From Bacillus albus (lineage in GTDB: Bacteria > Bacillota > Bacilli > Bacillales > Bacillaceae_G), in the NCBI RefSeq assembly GCF_001884185.1, contig NZ_MAOE01000037.1:298336-362335 (forward strand): a stretch of DNA of 64,000 nucleotides, written 5' to 3'. Made by a program: the position numbers and the translations under genes. Of this stretch, positions 54,373-64,000 are shown piece by piece. Each line of letters starts with the position of its first letter. Position 1 is the first letter of the stretch. The notes under the pieces are model-generated. The model searched no databases, had not been told where the DNA came from, and saw nothing but the letters and a program-made list of their open reading frames with translations.

Positions 54373-54960
54373 TTACAACATCCCTTTCGTTGAATTTACA
54401 CCAGTAATGTTGGCATTTCTTTCGACTGCTTCTCTAAGCGCTCTACCAAACGCTTTAAATAATGCTTCAATTTTGTGATGTGTATTGCTTCCGTATAAGA
54501 TGCGAGCATGTAATGTAATATTGGCAGCATGAGCAACTGCTCTAAAAAACTCTTCCGTTAGTTCTGTATCAAAATCCCCTAGCTTCGGATTTGTTAGTTC
54601 TCCTTGAAATACAATATACGAGCGTCCGCTTATATCAATTGCAACAAAACCTAAAGACTCATCCATCGGTACATATGCGGAGCCGTAACGGTTAATCCCC
54701 TCTTTACTTTGCAATGCTTCTTTCAAACAATTTCCGAGTACAATTCCAACATCTTCAACTGTATGATGCGCATCAACATATACATCGCCTTCCGCCTCCA
54801 CTTGCAAACCGAATCTTCCATGCCTTGCAAATAAAGTTAGCATATGATCAAAAAATCCAACTCCCGTTTGTATAGAAACGGCCTTTCCTTCATCAAGCTG
54901 CAAACTTAATTTTATTTTTGTTTCTGTCGTCTCGCGTATTTGACTAGCTTCTCGCATCAT
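54373..54960 (-). CDS. hisB: Imidazoleglycerol-phosphate dehydratase
   Basis: A 195-residue Mn-dependent dehydratase. [15 protein letters not shown] and the second metal motif [15 protein letters not shown] are present. It is the monofunctional form without a phosphatase half, consistent with the separate hisJ. ATGA overlap with hisD. Confidence 0.95.
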   Translation of the reverse strand: MMREASQIRETTETKIKLSLQLDEGKAVSIQTGVGFFDHMLTLFARHGRFGLQVEAEGDVYVDAHHTVEDVGIVLGNCLKEALQSKEGINRYGSAYVPMDESLGFVAIDISGRSYIVFQGELTNPKLGDFDTELTEEFFRAVAHAANITLHARILYGSNTHHKIEALFKAFGRALREAVERNANITGVNSTKGML

Positions 54961-56246
54961 TCTTCCTCCTCAAATCTTATTTGAATTGCTCTCGCATGCG
55001 CATATAACCCTTCTTTATTGGCAAGTTCTACAATATGATGTTGTACATCTCTTAACGCTTCCTCTGTATAAGACAAGAAGCTTGATTTTTTCACGAAATC
55101 ATCAACTGATAACGGCGAGAAAAACCTTGCCGTTCCACTTGTCGGTAACACGTGATTCGGCCCTGCTAAATAATCACCGAGTGGTTCTGGTGCATATGGT
55201 CCAAGAAAGATTGACCCTGCATGTTTCACATAAGCTAGTGCATTCATCGGTTCTTTTATATGTAACTCTAAATGTTCCGGGGCGATTTCATTCGATAATT
55301 GTAGTGCCTCATCTAAAGAAGGAACGATAAAAACAGCTCCATTTCTATTTATCGATTTACGTGCAATTTCGCTTCTTGGTAATGTTTCTAACTGTCTTTC
55401 TATCTCTTTTTCTACCTCTTTTGCTAACTCTATATTCGTTGTAATACAAATTGCTGTTGCTCTCTCGTCATGTTCTGCTTGTGATAATAAATCAGCAGCA
55501 ATATATTTTGCATTTCCTGTTTCATCAGCGATAACTACAATTTCTGACGGTCCGGCAATCATATCAATATTCACTACTCCGTATACTTCTCGTTTCGCCA
55601 AAGCAACGTACAAATTTCCCGGTCCAACTATTTTATCCACTTTCGGAATCGATTCCGTCCCGTATGCTAATGCAGCAATTGCTTGCGCGCCACCTATCGT
55701 ATAAATTTCATTTACTCCTGCAAGGCCTGCAGCAACTAAAATATGTGGATCAATTCCTCCTTCTCTCGGCGGTGTTACCATTACAATCTTTTTCACACCA
55801 GCGAGTTTTGCTGGCAATACATTCATTAATACTGACGAAGGATATGAAGCAGTTCCGCCTGGCACGTATACTCCTACATTCTCTAACGGCCGAATGATTT
55901 GTCCTCTAATGATGCCTTCACTCTCGCAATCGAATATAGATTGCCTTTTTTGCTTTTCATGATACGAAATAATATTTTTCTTCGCCTCTTGTAACGCTTC
56001 TAAAAATGAACTCTCGACAAACATACTCGCTTGTTTTATCTCTTCTTCACTTACGCGAAATTCTTTAACCTTTACACCATCAAACTTTTTTGTATAAAAA
56101 GACAGAGCCTCATCCCTACTCTCCCTTACATTTTGAACGATTTCACTTACACTTCTTTGAACAGTTTCTTCTATTATATTAGCGTTTTCTCTTAGCAATT
56201 TTATTTTCGATAACGCCTCTTTGAAATCTTCATAAACGACTTCCAT
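54957..56246 (-). CDS. hisD: Histidinol dehydrogenase
   Basis: A 429-residue zinc enzyme performing the last two oxidations. [46 protein letters not shown] and the catalytic [10 protein letters not shown] are intact. Ten nt downstream of hisG. Confidence 0.95.
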   Translation of the reverse strand: MEVVYEDFKEALSKIKLLRENANIIEETVQRSVSEIVQNVRESRDEALSFYTKKFDGVKVKEFRVSEEEIKQASMFVESSFLEALQEAKKNIISYHEKQKRQSIFDCESEGIIRGQIIRPLENVGVYVPGGTASYPSSVLMNVLPAKLAGVKKIVMVTPPREGGIDPHILVAAGLAGVNEIYTIGGAQAIAALAYGTESIPKVDKIVGPGNLYVALAKREVYGVVNIDMIAGPSEIVVIADETGNAKYIAADLLSQAEHDERATAICITTNIELAKEVEKEIERQLETLPRSEIARKSINRNGAVFIVPSLDEALQLSNEIAPEHLELHIKEPMNALAYVKHAGSIFLGPYAPEPLGDYLAGPNHVLPTSGTARFFSPLSVDDFVKKSSFLSYTEEALRDVQHHIVELANKEGLYAHARAIQIRFEEEE

Positions 56247-56256
56247 TTTAATCCCC

Positions 56257-56892
56257 CTATTTTCCTGATAAAATTTCTTGTTCCATCATATTTATAATAC
56301 TGAATATTTCGTCTTTTTTAGTTTTTAATGCAGCCTTATTTACAATCATTCGAGCGGATATAGAACACATTTCTTCAAATACAATGAGCCCGTTTTCTTG
56401 TAATGTTTTTCCTGTTTCAACAATATCAACAATCGCATCTGCCAATCCAAGAATAGGCGCAATTTCTACCGAACCTTCTATTTTTATAATTTCTACATCT
56501 TCTCCTTTATCATGAAAATAGTTAGAAGTAATATGTGGATATTTCGTCGCAATACGTTTCTTCCGGTAGCTCTTCGCGTTATAAGTAGGAATAGAAGCAA
56601 CACAAAACTTACACACACCTACTCCTAAATCCAACATTTCATAAATATCTTTCTCATTTTCCATTAAAACATCTTTTCCAACGACTCCAATATCAGCTAC
56701 TCCATGTTCCACATAAGTAGCAACATCTACTGCTTTCACTAAAATAAATGAGATATCTGTATTTTTACTTTGAAAGACAAGCTTTCGTCCTTTATTTTTG
56801 AGTTCTGAACAATCAATTCCAATTTGCTCAAAGAGCGGAATAACATGTTTTTCTAATCTTCCTTTCGTTAACGCAATTTGAATGTTACGCAT
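56257..56892 (-). CDS. hisG: ATP phosphoribosyltransferase, short form
   Basis: A 211-residue catalytic subunit of the first, committed step. [16 protein letters not shown] starts the protein; it lacks the C-terminal regulatory ACT-like domain and needs HisZ. ATG 56892 follows AAAGGAG and overlaps the hisZ 3' end by 25 nt, which argues for coupled translation. Confidence 0.94.
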   Translation of the reverse strand: MRNIQIALTKGRLEKHVIPLFEQIGIDCSELKNKGRKLVFQSKNTDISFILVKAVDVATYVEHGVADIGVVGKDVLMENEKDIYEMLDLGVGVCKFCVASIPTYNAKSYRKKRIATKYPHITSNYFHDKGEDVEIIKIEGSVEIAPILGLADAIVDIVETGKTLQENGLIVFEEMCSISARMIVNKAALKTKKDEIFSIINMMEQEILSGK

Positions 56893-58130
56893 GAAGTTTC
56901 TCCTTCTTTCTGGACTACCCATTTTTCTTTCCACACATATTCCACTAATGATTCGTTTTTTGCCTCAACGACCGTTCCGATTTGATTTTTTCTTGCAAAT
57001 TGAAAGGTGTCATTTACATTAGAGAATAAAGATAGCTCTACTTTTTTTCCGTCCTTTTGAAGTAAACTACGTAATCGTTCCGCTTCTGCTAATCTATTTA
57101 ACTCATAATGAATTATCATATCTATTCTCTTTCGTTCATATGGCTCTTGTTGCTCTTGTAGCGCCTTCACAATTTGATTGACTTGCACCGCGAGTCCGAC
57201 AGCCGGCCGCATTTCTCCAAAATTTCCAATTAACTCATCATATCTTCCGCCACTAACAATTTCTTCCCCAATTTCATATATATACCCTTTGAAAATAACG
57301 CCTGTATAATAATCCAGATGTTGAATCATCCCTAAATCAATTGATATGTAAGATCCATAGCCTAGTTTTTCAATCGCTTCATATATTTCTTTCACTCTTG
57401 CAATAGCCATTATCATTTCATTACTTGAGGCGAGTTTTTCTGCTTCCTCAATCACTTCTAAATTCCCAAATAGCCTTGGTAATTTCTCCAGCAATCTGAC
57501 TGTTTCATCACATCGATCTAATTTCTTTTCTCTAATAAAATTTGATAGAGCAGCATAATTTTTACTTTCAATATACGTTCTAAGTACTCTCTCTTCTTCC
57601 TCATGAATAGAGAGCTTTTTTACAATACATTTATATAACTGTACTTGCCCAATCTCTATTGTAAAAGATTGCACTTTCAACTTTTGAAGTGATTGAATGA
57701 CGCTTATAACACATTCAATTTCCGCTCTTACATTATCAATCCCAATAATTTCAATACCACTTTGTACAATCTCATTATATTTTCCAGTGAGAGACTCATT
57801 CGCTCGAAATACATTCCCGCTATACGTCACTTTAAGTGGCATATCACATCTCTGCGTTCCAATCACTCTCGCTAAAGGAATTGTCATATCAGGACGCAAT
57901 ACGATAATCCTTCCTTTTTCATCAAAAAATTTATACATCTTTTCTTCATCTATCGGTCTATTTTGAAAGGCAAACACATCATAAAATTCTATTGTTGGTG
58001 TCCTTATTTCTTCATAACCTCTCTCTAAAAAAGTACGCCTTAATTTTTGCTCCACTTCTTCAATTAACGTACATTCTTCGAATAAATAATCTCTCGTTCC
58101 ATTTGGGTTTGCACGCTTCCATTTTGTCAT
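56868..58130 (-). CDS. hisZ: ATP phosphoribosyltransferase regulatory subunit
   Basis: A 420-residue histidyl-tRNA-synthetase paralog (class II motifs [30 protein letters not shown]) without the anticodon-binding domain of HisS; forms the hetero-octamer with HisG and mediates histidine feedback. First structural gene of the operon, about 170 nt downstream of the leader peptide's stop codon and just after the attenuator terminator. Confidence 0.93.
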   Translation of the reverse strand: MTKWKRANPNGTRDYLFEECTLIEEVEQKLRRTFLERGYEEIRTPTIEFYDVFAFQNRPIDEEKMYKFFDEKGRIIVLRPDMTIPLARVIGTQRCDMPLKVTYSGNVFRANESLTGKYNEIVQSGIEIIGIDNVRAEIECVISVIQSLQKLKVQSFTIEIGQVQLYKCIVKKLSIHEEEERVLRTYIESKNYAALSNFIREKKLDRCDETVRLLEKLPRLFGNLEVIEEAEKLASSNEMIMAIARVKEIYEAIEKLGYGSYISIDLGMIQHLDYYTGVIFKGYIYEIGEEIVSGGRYDELIGNFGEMRPAVGLAVQVNQIVKALQEQQEPYERKRIDMIIHYELNRLAEAERLRSLLQKDGKKVELSLFSNVNDTFQFARKNQIGTVVEAKNESLVEYVWKEKWVVQKEGETSCVTFKLR

Positions 58131-58193
58131 CTAAATTCTCACGCCTTTCCCTTTCTACTATATGCCTATTTCATGCACCTAAACCGAAAATAA

Positions 58194-58297
58194 AAAGAGC
58201 CTTGTAGATAAAATATACCTACAAGGCTCTTTCGTAGCGTGTAGGTACAACGGGAATAACCCTTGCACCTACACGTTTTCACGCTAGGTTCAAGGGC
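58194..58297 (-). promoter_or_regulatory. his operon attenuator: alternative hairpins and terminator
   Basis: On the minus strand five segments can pair in alternation. Seg1 58296-58286 with seg2 58270-58260 (11 bp, one mismatch); seg2 58275-58260 with seg3 58254-58238 (about 16 bp); seg3 58247-58240 with seg4 58223-58216 (8 bp, perfect); seg4/5 = terminator, 58232-58219 with 58207-58194 (14 bp) and T-run. A ribosome at the leader stop codon masks seg1, favouring 2:3 and termination. One stalled at the His codons leaves seg1 free, favouring 1:2, then 3:4 antitermination. Confidence 0.8.
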
Positions 58298-58298
58298 T

Positions 58299-58352
58299 TT
58301 ATGTATGATGATGTAGTTGTGTAAGCATTTTAATAGATTGCATTGTTTTCAT
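58299..58352 (-). CDS. his leader peptide with three consecutive His codons
   Basis: A 17-residue frame, MKTMQSIKMLTQLHHHT, ending TAA. AAAGGGAG stands 8 nt before the ATG, stronger than many real genes. His codons CAT CAT CAT occupy 58305-58313, two codons before the stop. Position between the his promoter and the attenuator terminator, and the His run in a 17-residue peptide, identify it as a regulatory leader rather than a functional protein. I would name it hisL by analogy with enteric bacteria. Confidence 0.85.
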   Translation of the reverse strand: MKTMQSIKMLTQLHHHT

Positions 58353-58386
58353 AATACTTACTCCCTTTCTCCTCTAATTTTTACAT

Positions 58387-58415
58387 AGTATATAATACTT
58401 AATTCTAAATGTAAA
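58387..58415 (-). promoter_or_regulatory. SigA promoter of the his operon
   Basis: Minus-strand TTTACA, 17-bp spacer, TATACT; start expected near 58380, 28 nt before the leader ATG. The -35 lies inside the palindrome ATGTATTTACAT. Confidence 0.75.
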
Positions 58416-58440
58416 TACATTTCGAACATTCCGTTATTTC

Positions 58441-59022
58441 TTAATATAAAGCTCTTTCCCTTTCATATCCTACAATTTCTTGTTCATATTGCATTGTAAT
58501 ACTAATTTCATCTAGTCCATTTAATAATTTCTCTTTCCACATTTTCTCGATTGTAAAATGAAACCTGTTCGTACTCGTTGTAATGACTTCATTCTCTAAA
58601 TCTACTTCTATCTGTTCTCTCGCATCTGTTTTGGCAAGTTGTTCCCGCATTTCTTTATCCATTACAATTGGTAACATACCATTCTTCATACAATTCATAT
58701 AAAAAATATCTGCAAACCCACCAGCAATAATAGTGCGGAAACCATAATCAGCAAGCGCCCACGGAGCATGTTCTCTTGAAGAACCGCAACCAAAATTATC
58801 ACCTGTAATTAATATACTTGCTCCTTTTCTATCTAGTGCATTAAGTGGAAAATTAGGGTTTTCATGGCGGTTATTATCATAACGCCATTCATCGAATAAA
58901 TATTTTCCAAATCCCGTCCTTTCAATTCTCTTTAAATATTGCTTCGGAATAATTTGATCTGTATCAATGTTATCATTCATCAGTACTGCGGCAGTACCTT
59001 TATGAATATGAAATGGCTCCAT
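58441..59022 (-). CDS. leuD: 3-isopropylmalate dehydratase small subunit
   Basis: A 193-residue swivel subunit of isopropylmalate isomerase. [17 protein letters not shown] and [17 protein letters not shown] are the family marks. ATG 59022 is the better spaced of two adjacent ATGs after AAGGAG. Overlaps leuC by 23 nt. No terminator follows before the his promoter. Confidence 0.95.
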   Translation of the reverse strand: MEPFHIHKGTAAVLMNDNIDTDQIIPKQYLKRIERTGFGKYLFDEWRYDNNRHENPNFPLNALDRKGASILITGDNFGCGSSREHAPWALADYGFRTIIAGGFADIFYMNCMKNGMLPIVMDKEMREQLAKTDAREQIEVDLENEVITTSTNRFHFTIEKMWKEKLLNGLDEISITMQYEQEIVGYERERALY

Positions 59023-60394
59023 CATAACTCTCCTTTCTAGTATCAACAAAATGACCATATAACGCAGCTGCTGCCGCCATTGCTGGGCTAACTAAATGTG
59101 TTCGTGCTCCTTTTCCTTGTCTCCCTTCAAAATTTCGATTTGAAGTGGAAGCACAATGTTCTCCTTCAGGTACTTGATCTGGATTCATTCCAAGACACAT
59201 GGAACATCCAGGTTCTCTCCATTCAAATCCTGCTTCTTCAAATATGCGATGTAGTCCTTTTTGCATCGCTGCTTCCCTTACTCTTTTCGATCCAGGCACA
59301 ACGAGTGCTCGCACACCTTCTTTTACCTTTTTCCCTTTCACAACAGATGCAGCAATTTCTAAATCAGAAAGCCTGGAATTTGTACAGGATCCAATGAAGA
59401 CATGCTGAACTGGAATATCATACGTGCTTTGTCCAGGGCTTAATCCCATATAAGAAAATGCTCTTTCGTCATTTACATCATGCTTTTCTGGCAACCTTTC
59501 ATCAATACGAACACCCATACTCGGATTTGTTCCCCACGTAACGTACGGTGCTAAATCCGTAACGTCAATTAAAATATGTAAATCATACATTGCGTCTACA
59601 TCTGTATAAAGTTCAGACCATTTTTTCTCGAAAGTTTCATAGTCTTTCGGTGCATATTTACGCCCTTTTACGTAAGCAAATGTTTTTTCATCCGGCGCGA
59701 TAATACCTGCTTTTGCTCCTCCTTCAATTGCCATATTGCAAAGCGTCATTCTCTCTTCCATTTCCATAGACTCAATCGTCTCTCCATAAAATTCCATTAC
59801 GTATCCAGTTCCAACTGCTACACCGTACTTTGAAAGGAGATGCAAAATAATATCTTTTGCGTAAACACCTTTCTGTAATTTTCCTTTTAACTCAATGCCC
59901 ATCGCTTTCGGTTTTCTTTGCCACAGCGTTTGCGTTGCCAATACATGTTCCACTTCACTCGTACCAATGCCGAATGCTAGCGCACCAAACGCACCGTGCG
60001 TTGCTGTATGACTATCACCACAAACTATTGTTTTGCCTGGCTGCGTAAGCCCGAGTTCTGGTCCGATAACATGAACGATCCCTTGCTCTTCATCTCCGAT
60101 ATCCGCTAATGGCACCTGAAATTGTTTACAATTTTCCCGAAGTGTATCTAGTTGCTGCTTCGCAATGCGATCAGTAATATTCCAAACATCTTTCGTTGGG
60201 ATATTATGATCCATCGTTGCGAATGTTAAATCTGGTCTACGGACCGTTCGATTTGTAAGCCGCAAGCCTTCAAAGGCTTGCGGTGACGTTACTTCGTGAA
60301 CAAGGTGCAGATCAATATATAATAAATCTAATCCATTTTCGTTTGTCGTAACTACGTGTCTTTCCCAAAGTTTATCTAGCAACCTTTTCCCCAT
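59000..60394 (-). CDS. leuC: 3-isopropylmalate dehydratase large subunit
   Basis: A 464-residue aconitase-family subunit holding the [4Fe-4S] cluster: Cys in [13 protein letters not shown] and CSMC in [32 protein letters not shown] and [13 protein letters not shown] are intact. Its start overlaps the leuB stop by one base. Confidence 0.96.
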   Translation of the reverse strand: MGKRLLDKLWERHVVTTNENGLDLLYIDLHLVHEVTSPQAFEGLRLTNRTVRRPDLTFATMDHNIPTKDVWNITDRIAKQQLDTLRENCKQFQVPLADIGDEEQGIVHVIGPELGLTQPGKTIVCGDSHTATHGAFGALAFGIGTSEVEHVLATQTLWQRKPKAMGIELKGKLQKGVYAKDIILHLLSKYGVAVGTGYVMEFYGETIESMEMEERMTLCNMAIEGGAKAGIIAPDEKTFAYVKGRKYAPKDYETFEKKWSELYTDVDAMYDLHILIDVTDLAPYVTWGTNPSMGVRIDERLPEKHDVNDERAFSYMGLSPGQSTYDIPVQHVFIGSCTNSRLSDLEIAASVVKGKKVKEGVRALVVPGSKRVREAAMQKGLHRIFEEAGFEWREPGCSMCLGMNPDQVPEGEHCASTSNRNFEGRQGKGARTHLVSPAMAAAAALYGHFVDTRKESYDGAISYS

Positions 60395-61458
60395 TATCTC
60401 CCTCTCCCTACTAACGCTTGCTCTTCCATTTCTTGCATAACTGCCTTCGTAAATGAAGTTGTCGTTTCAGTCCCGCCGATATCGGCTGTACATTTTCCTG
60501 ATTTAAGGACTGCTGAAATGGCCTCTTCAATTGCACACCCTTCTCTCGTTAATCCGAACGATTGCCCAAGCATCATTGCAACAGAGCGCATCATGGCAAT
60601 TGGATTCGCCTTATTTTTCCCGGCAATATCTGGCGCTGATCCGTGAATAGGCTCGTATAATGAAGGTCCCTTTTCCGCGTGACTTGCTGATGGAAGCATT
60701 CCTAATGATCCAGCTAATACCGAAGCTTCGTCGCTCAAAATATCTCCAAATAAATTTTCCGTTACAATTACATCAAACCGCCCTGGATTCCGAATTAATT
60801 CCATCGCAGCAGCATCTACTAAAATATGTTCTAGTTCAACGTCTGGATAACGAAGTGCTACTTCTTCTGTCACATTTCTCCATAATTTACTAGACTCTAA
60901 AACATTCGCCTTATCAATCGATGTTACTTTTTTCTTCCGCTTACTTGCTAGTTGAAAAGCATACGAAACGATACGTTCAATTTCATGGCGATGATACGTA
61001 AGTGTATCTGTTGCTACTTCGTCCGTTCGTTCTTTCGGATAAGAAAAATAAATTCCACCTGTTAACTCACGAACGACAACGAAATCAATTTCATCAGCCT
61101 TCTTTAATGGCGATAAATGGGCCGTTGCGCTTTCTACTGTTACAGGGCGAACGTTCGCAAATACACCAAGCCCTTTTCTTAAAGCTAATAATCCTTTCTC
61201 TGGTCTTTCTTTCGCACCATCCCACCTTGGTCCACCAACCGCTCCTAGTAATACCGCATCACTTGCTAAACAGGCGGCAAGCGTCCGTTGTGGTAATGGT
61301 TGCCCATTTAAATCGATAGCACTCCCACCAAAGTACTCATCTTGCAAATGAAAATGATGACCATATAGCCTTTCTACCATATGCAATACTTCCTTCGCAC
61401 TTTCCATAACTTCCGGTCCAACACCATCACCAGCTAAACAAACGATACGTTTTTCCAA
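60394..61458 (-). CDS. leuB: 3-isopropylmalate dehydrogenase
   Basis: A 354-residue decarboxylating dehydrogenase ([18 protein letters not shown]). [15 protein letters not shown], the catalytic Lys in [13 protein letters not shown] and Asp in [12 protein letters not shown] are present, as is the NAD loop [18 protein letters not shown] 61458 follows AAAGGAG by about 8 nt; a longer frame to 61530 would run through an intergenic hairpin. Confidence 0.94.
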   Translation of the reverse strand: MEKRIVCLAGDGVGPEVMESAKEVLHMVERLYGHHFHLQDEYFGGSAIDLNGQPLPQRTLAACLASDAVLLGAVGGPRWDGAKERPEKGLLALRKGLGVFANVRPVTVESATAHLSPLKKADEIDFVVVRELTGGIYFSYPKERTDEVATDTLTYHRHEIERIVSYAFQLASKRKKKVTSIDKANVLESSKLWRNVTEEVALRYPDVELEHILVDAAAMELIRNPGRFDVIVTENLFGDILSDEASVLAGSLGMLPSASHAEKGPSLYEPIHGSAPDIAGKNKANPIAMMRSVAMMLGQSFGLTREGCAIEEAISAVLKSGKCTADIGGTETTTSFTKAVMQEMEEQALVGRGR

Positions 61459-61477
61459 TTTCAACACTCCTTTGACT

Positions 61478-61531
61478 GAATTTTCAGAACTTAAATTTGA
61501 TAGGTGAGAATAGCTCCTCTCACCTATCAAA
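61478..61531 (-). other. Hairpin and CodY-like motif between leuA and leuB
   Basis: A 14-bp perfect stem TTTGATAGGTGAGA with complement (about 61496-61531) lies 3' of leuA. Adjacent AATTTTCAGAACTTA (61478-61492) matches the CodY consensus AATTTTCWGAAAATT at 12 of 15 positions. The stem lacks a clean T-run, so processing or partial attenuation is possible. Confidence 0.5.
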
Positions 61532-61534
61532 CAC

Positions 61535-63055
61535 TTATTTCACAAGCTGGATAAAAGATTTCAATTTTCCCGCTGCATGAACATATGCTCTCGCCGACGC
61601 TTCCAATACGTCTTGCGCAACACCAAAACCTGATACTTGATGCGTCCCTTCTTTTAATTCAACATGTACATGAGCCAGTGCATCTTGACCTTGTGTAATA
61701 GATTGTATGCGATAATCTGCCAATTCACATTCTAATCCTAAAATTCTTTGGATTGCATTATAAATCGCTTCAATACTACCAGAACCAGTAGCTGCATCTT
61801 TGTATACATTTCCTTCTTCATCTTTTAATACAACTGTCGCGCATTGTGTACTATTTGATACGAAATGTACTTGCAGTTGCGTAATGGTATATTGCTGAGC
61901 CGCAAATGCTGCTTCTCCAAGCATAAGTGCACGTAAATCTTCCTCCGTAATTTCCTTCTTACGATCAGCTAATTTTTTAAACGCTTCAAACACCGCATCT
62001 CTTTCTTCCGTTGTAAATTCATAGCCAAGCTCTTTCATTTTTTCTGTAAACGCGTGACGGCCAGAATGTTTTCCAAGTACAAATAAGTTTTGAGATTCGC
62101 CTACTAACTCCGGTTCAATAATTTCATATGTTGTCACTTCTTTTAGAACACCGTCTTGATGAATTCCTGACTCATGAGCGAACGCATTTGCTCCAACGAT
62201 CGCTTTATTTTTCGGTACAACCATACCTGTTAATCTACTTACTAATGTACTCGTCGCTTTAATTTCTTTTAGCGTCATAGAAGACTCCGCTTTATAGAAA
62301 TCTTTTCTAATATGAAGAGCAACTGCGACTTCTTCTAGCGCTGCATTCCCTGCTCTTTCTCCAATTCCATTAATGGTTCCTTCTACTTGCAACGCTCCTC
62401 CTTCAACCGCAGCTAACGAATTTGCTACAGCCATCCCAAGATCATCGTGACAATGACAAGAGAAAATTGCTTTTTCATACGAAGGAACAGATTCTTGTAA
62501 GTATTTAAAAAGAGAATAATATTCTTCTGGATTCGTATACCCAACTGTATCTGGAATATTAATTACATTCGCTCCTGCACGAATCGCAACTTCTACTGCT
62601 TCAGCTAAAAAATCCCTTGCTGTTCTTGTCGCATCTTCTGCAGAAAATTGTACTGTCGGAAATAATGATTTACCGAGTGTAACCGAGCGGTGAATGCTAT
62701 CTAATACATCTTCTTTTGACATACAAAGTTTATATTTCATATGAATATCACTCGTAGCTAAAAATACGTGTAAACGAGGAGATACAGCACCTTTCACCGC
62801 TTCATATGCTCTTCGAATATCACTTTCTTTCGCCCTAGCTAAACTCATAACTGTAGCATTTTGAATCGTATTTGCGATGCGTTTTACCGATTGAAAATCC
62901 CCTTCGGAAGCTGCTGCAAAGCCAGCTTCCATGACATGAATCCCTAGTCTCTCTAATTGCCTTGCGATCTGCAATTTCTCTTGTTCATTTAAATTCACTC
63001 CTGGTGATTGTTCGCCATCACGTAGCGTCGTATCCATGAACAAAATCTGCTTCAT
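61535..63055 (-). CDS. leuA: 2-isopropylmalate synthase
   Basis: A 506-residue enzyme condensing acetyl-CoA with 2-ketoisovalerate. The catalytic [15 protein letters not shown], metal-binding [30 protein letters not shown], and the C-terminal leucine-sensing domain ([17 protein letters not shown]) are all present. It starts 1 nt after the ilvC stop. Confidence 0.96.
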   Translation of the reverse strand: MKQILFMDTTLRDGEQSPGVNLNEQEKLQIARQLERLGIHVMEAGFAAASEGDFQSVKRIANTIQNATVMSLARAKESDIRRAYEAVKGAVSPRLHVFLATSDIHMKYKLCMSKEDVLDSIHRSVTLGKSLFPTVQFSAEDATRTARDFLAEAVEVAIRAGANVINIPDTVGYTNPEEYYSLFKYLQESVPSYEKAIFSCHCHDDLGMAVANSLAAVEGGALQVEGTINGIGERAGNAALEEVAVALHIRKDFYKAESSMTLKEIKATSTLVSRLTGMVVPKNKAIVGANAFAHESGIHQDGVLKEVTTYEIIEPELVGESQNLFVLGKHSGRHAFTEKMKELGYEFTTEERDAVFEAFKKLADRKKEITEEDLRALMLGEAAFAAQQYTITQLQVHFVSNSTQCATVVLKDEEGNVYKDAATGSGSIEAIYNAIQRILGLECELADYRIQSITQGQDALAHVHVELKEGTHQVSGFGVAQDVLEASARAYVHAAGKLKSFIQLVK

Positions 63056-63056
63056 A

Positions 63057-64000
<944 letters not shown>

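Noticed and set aside
58194-58300. T-box riboswitch for the his operon
   Set aside because: No AGGGTGG-type T-box sequence or stem I motifs are present; a leader peptide with His codons is.

Overview
The window reads as chromosomal DNA of a Bacillus cereus-group bacterium (B. cereus, thuringiensis or anthracis type). The evidence is AT-rich coding sequence with GGAGG-type ribosome binding sites and frequent TTG/GTG starts, a BclA-type exosporium collagen-like gene (here broken), a bcr1-type repeat, a LiaIHFSR envelope-stress operon, a separate short HisG plus HisZ, and T-box, SAM and lysine riboswitches. It is mostly core genome. I see no prophage, CRISPR array, insertion sequence, rRNA or tRNA.

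Layout. 1-9.8 kb: mprF, deoD, two sensor kinases, an orphan integrase-like protein, a small RHH-like protein, and a Fur-box promoter driving a probable FsrA-type small RNA. 10-25.5 kb: a frameshifted collagen-like pseudogene, a class A PBP, the ykaA-pit phosphate pair, a TauE/SafE exporter, a CRP/FNR regulator facing hmp (which has a CRP/FNR-like palindrome in its promoter), a site-2 protease, a bcr1 repeat, a methyltransferase, and T-box-brnQ. 25.5-36.9 kb: liaI-liaH-liaF-liaS-liaR, a SAM-riboswitch-controlled NhaC-family (MetT-like) transporter, a DUF402 protein, a dicarboxylate/glutamate symporter, an M23 hydrolase with a WalR-box promoter, and a T-box-controlled NSS transporter. 37-44 kb: the SAM-riboswitch-controlled sulfate assimilation and siroheme operon (yezD, cysH, sat, cysC, sulfite reductase, DUF3906, cobA, sirB, sirC). 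44-50.6 kb: lysine riboswitch-lysA, an LTA synthase paralog, pssA, a 2-hydroxyacid dehydrogenase and a DUF4025 protein. 50.6-64 kb: hisZGDBHAFIEJ downstream of ilvC-leuABCD, all on the minus strand; ilvC runs off the right edge.

The genes form a picture of amino-acid and sulfur supply under RNA control. SAM riboswitches sense methionine status, a lysine riboswitch controls lysA, and T-boxes control brnQ and the NSS transporter. The his operon instead appears to use a ribosome-mediated attenuator with a 17-residue leader peptide containing three consecutive His codons and a relay of alternative hairpins. That is the least expected item, because Bacillus amino-acid operons usually rely on T-boxes or protein attenuators. 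The second is a compact Fur-controlled sRNA with C-rich unpaired segments at 7380-7490.

Starts were moved from the longest reading frame where a well-spaced ribosome binding site pointed to an internal codon. Family assignments come from recognising motifs by eye; no database search was run.
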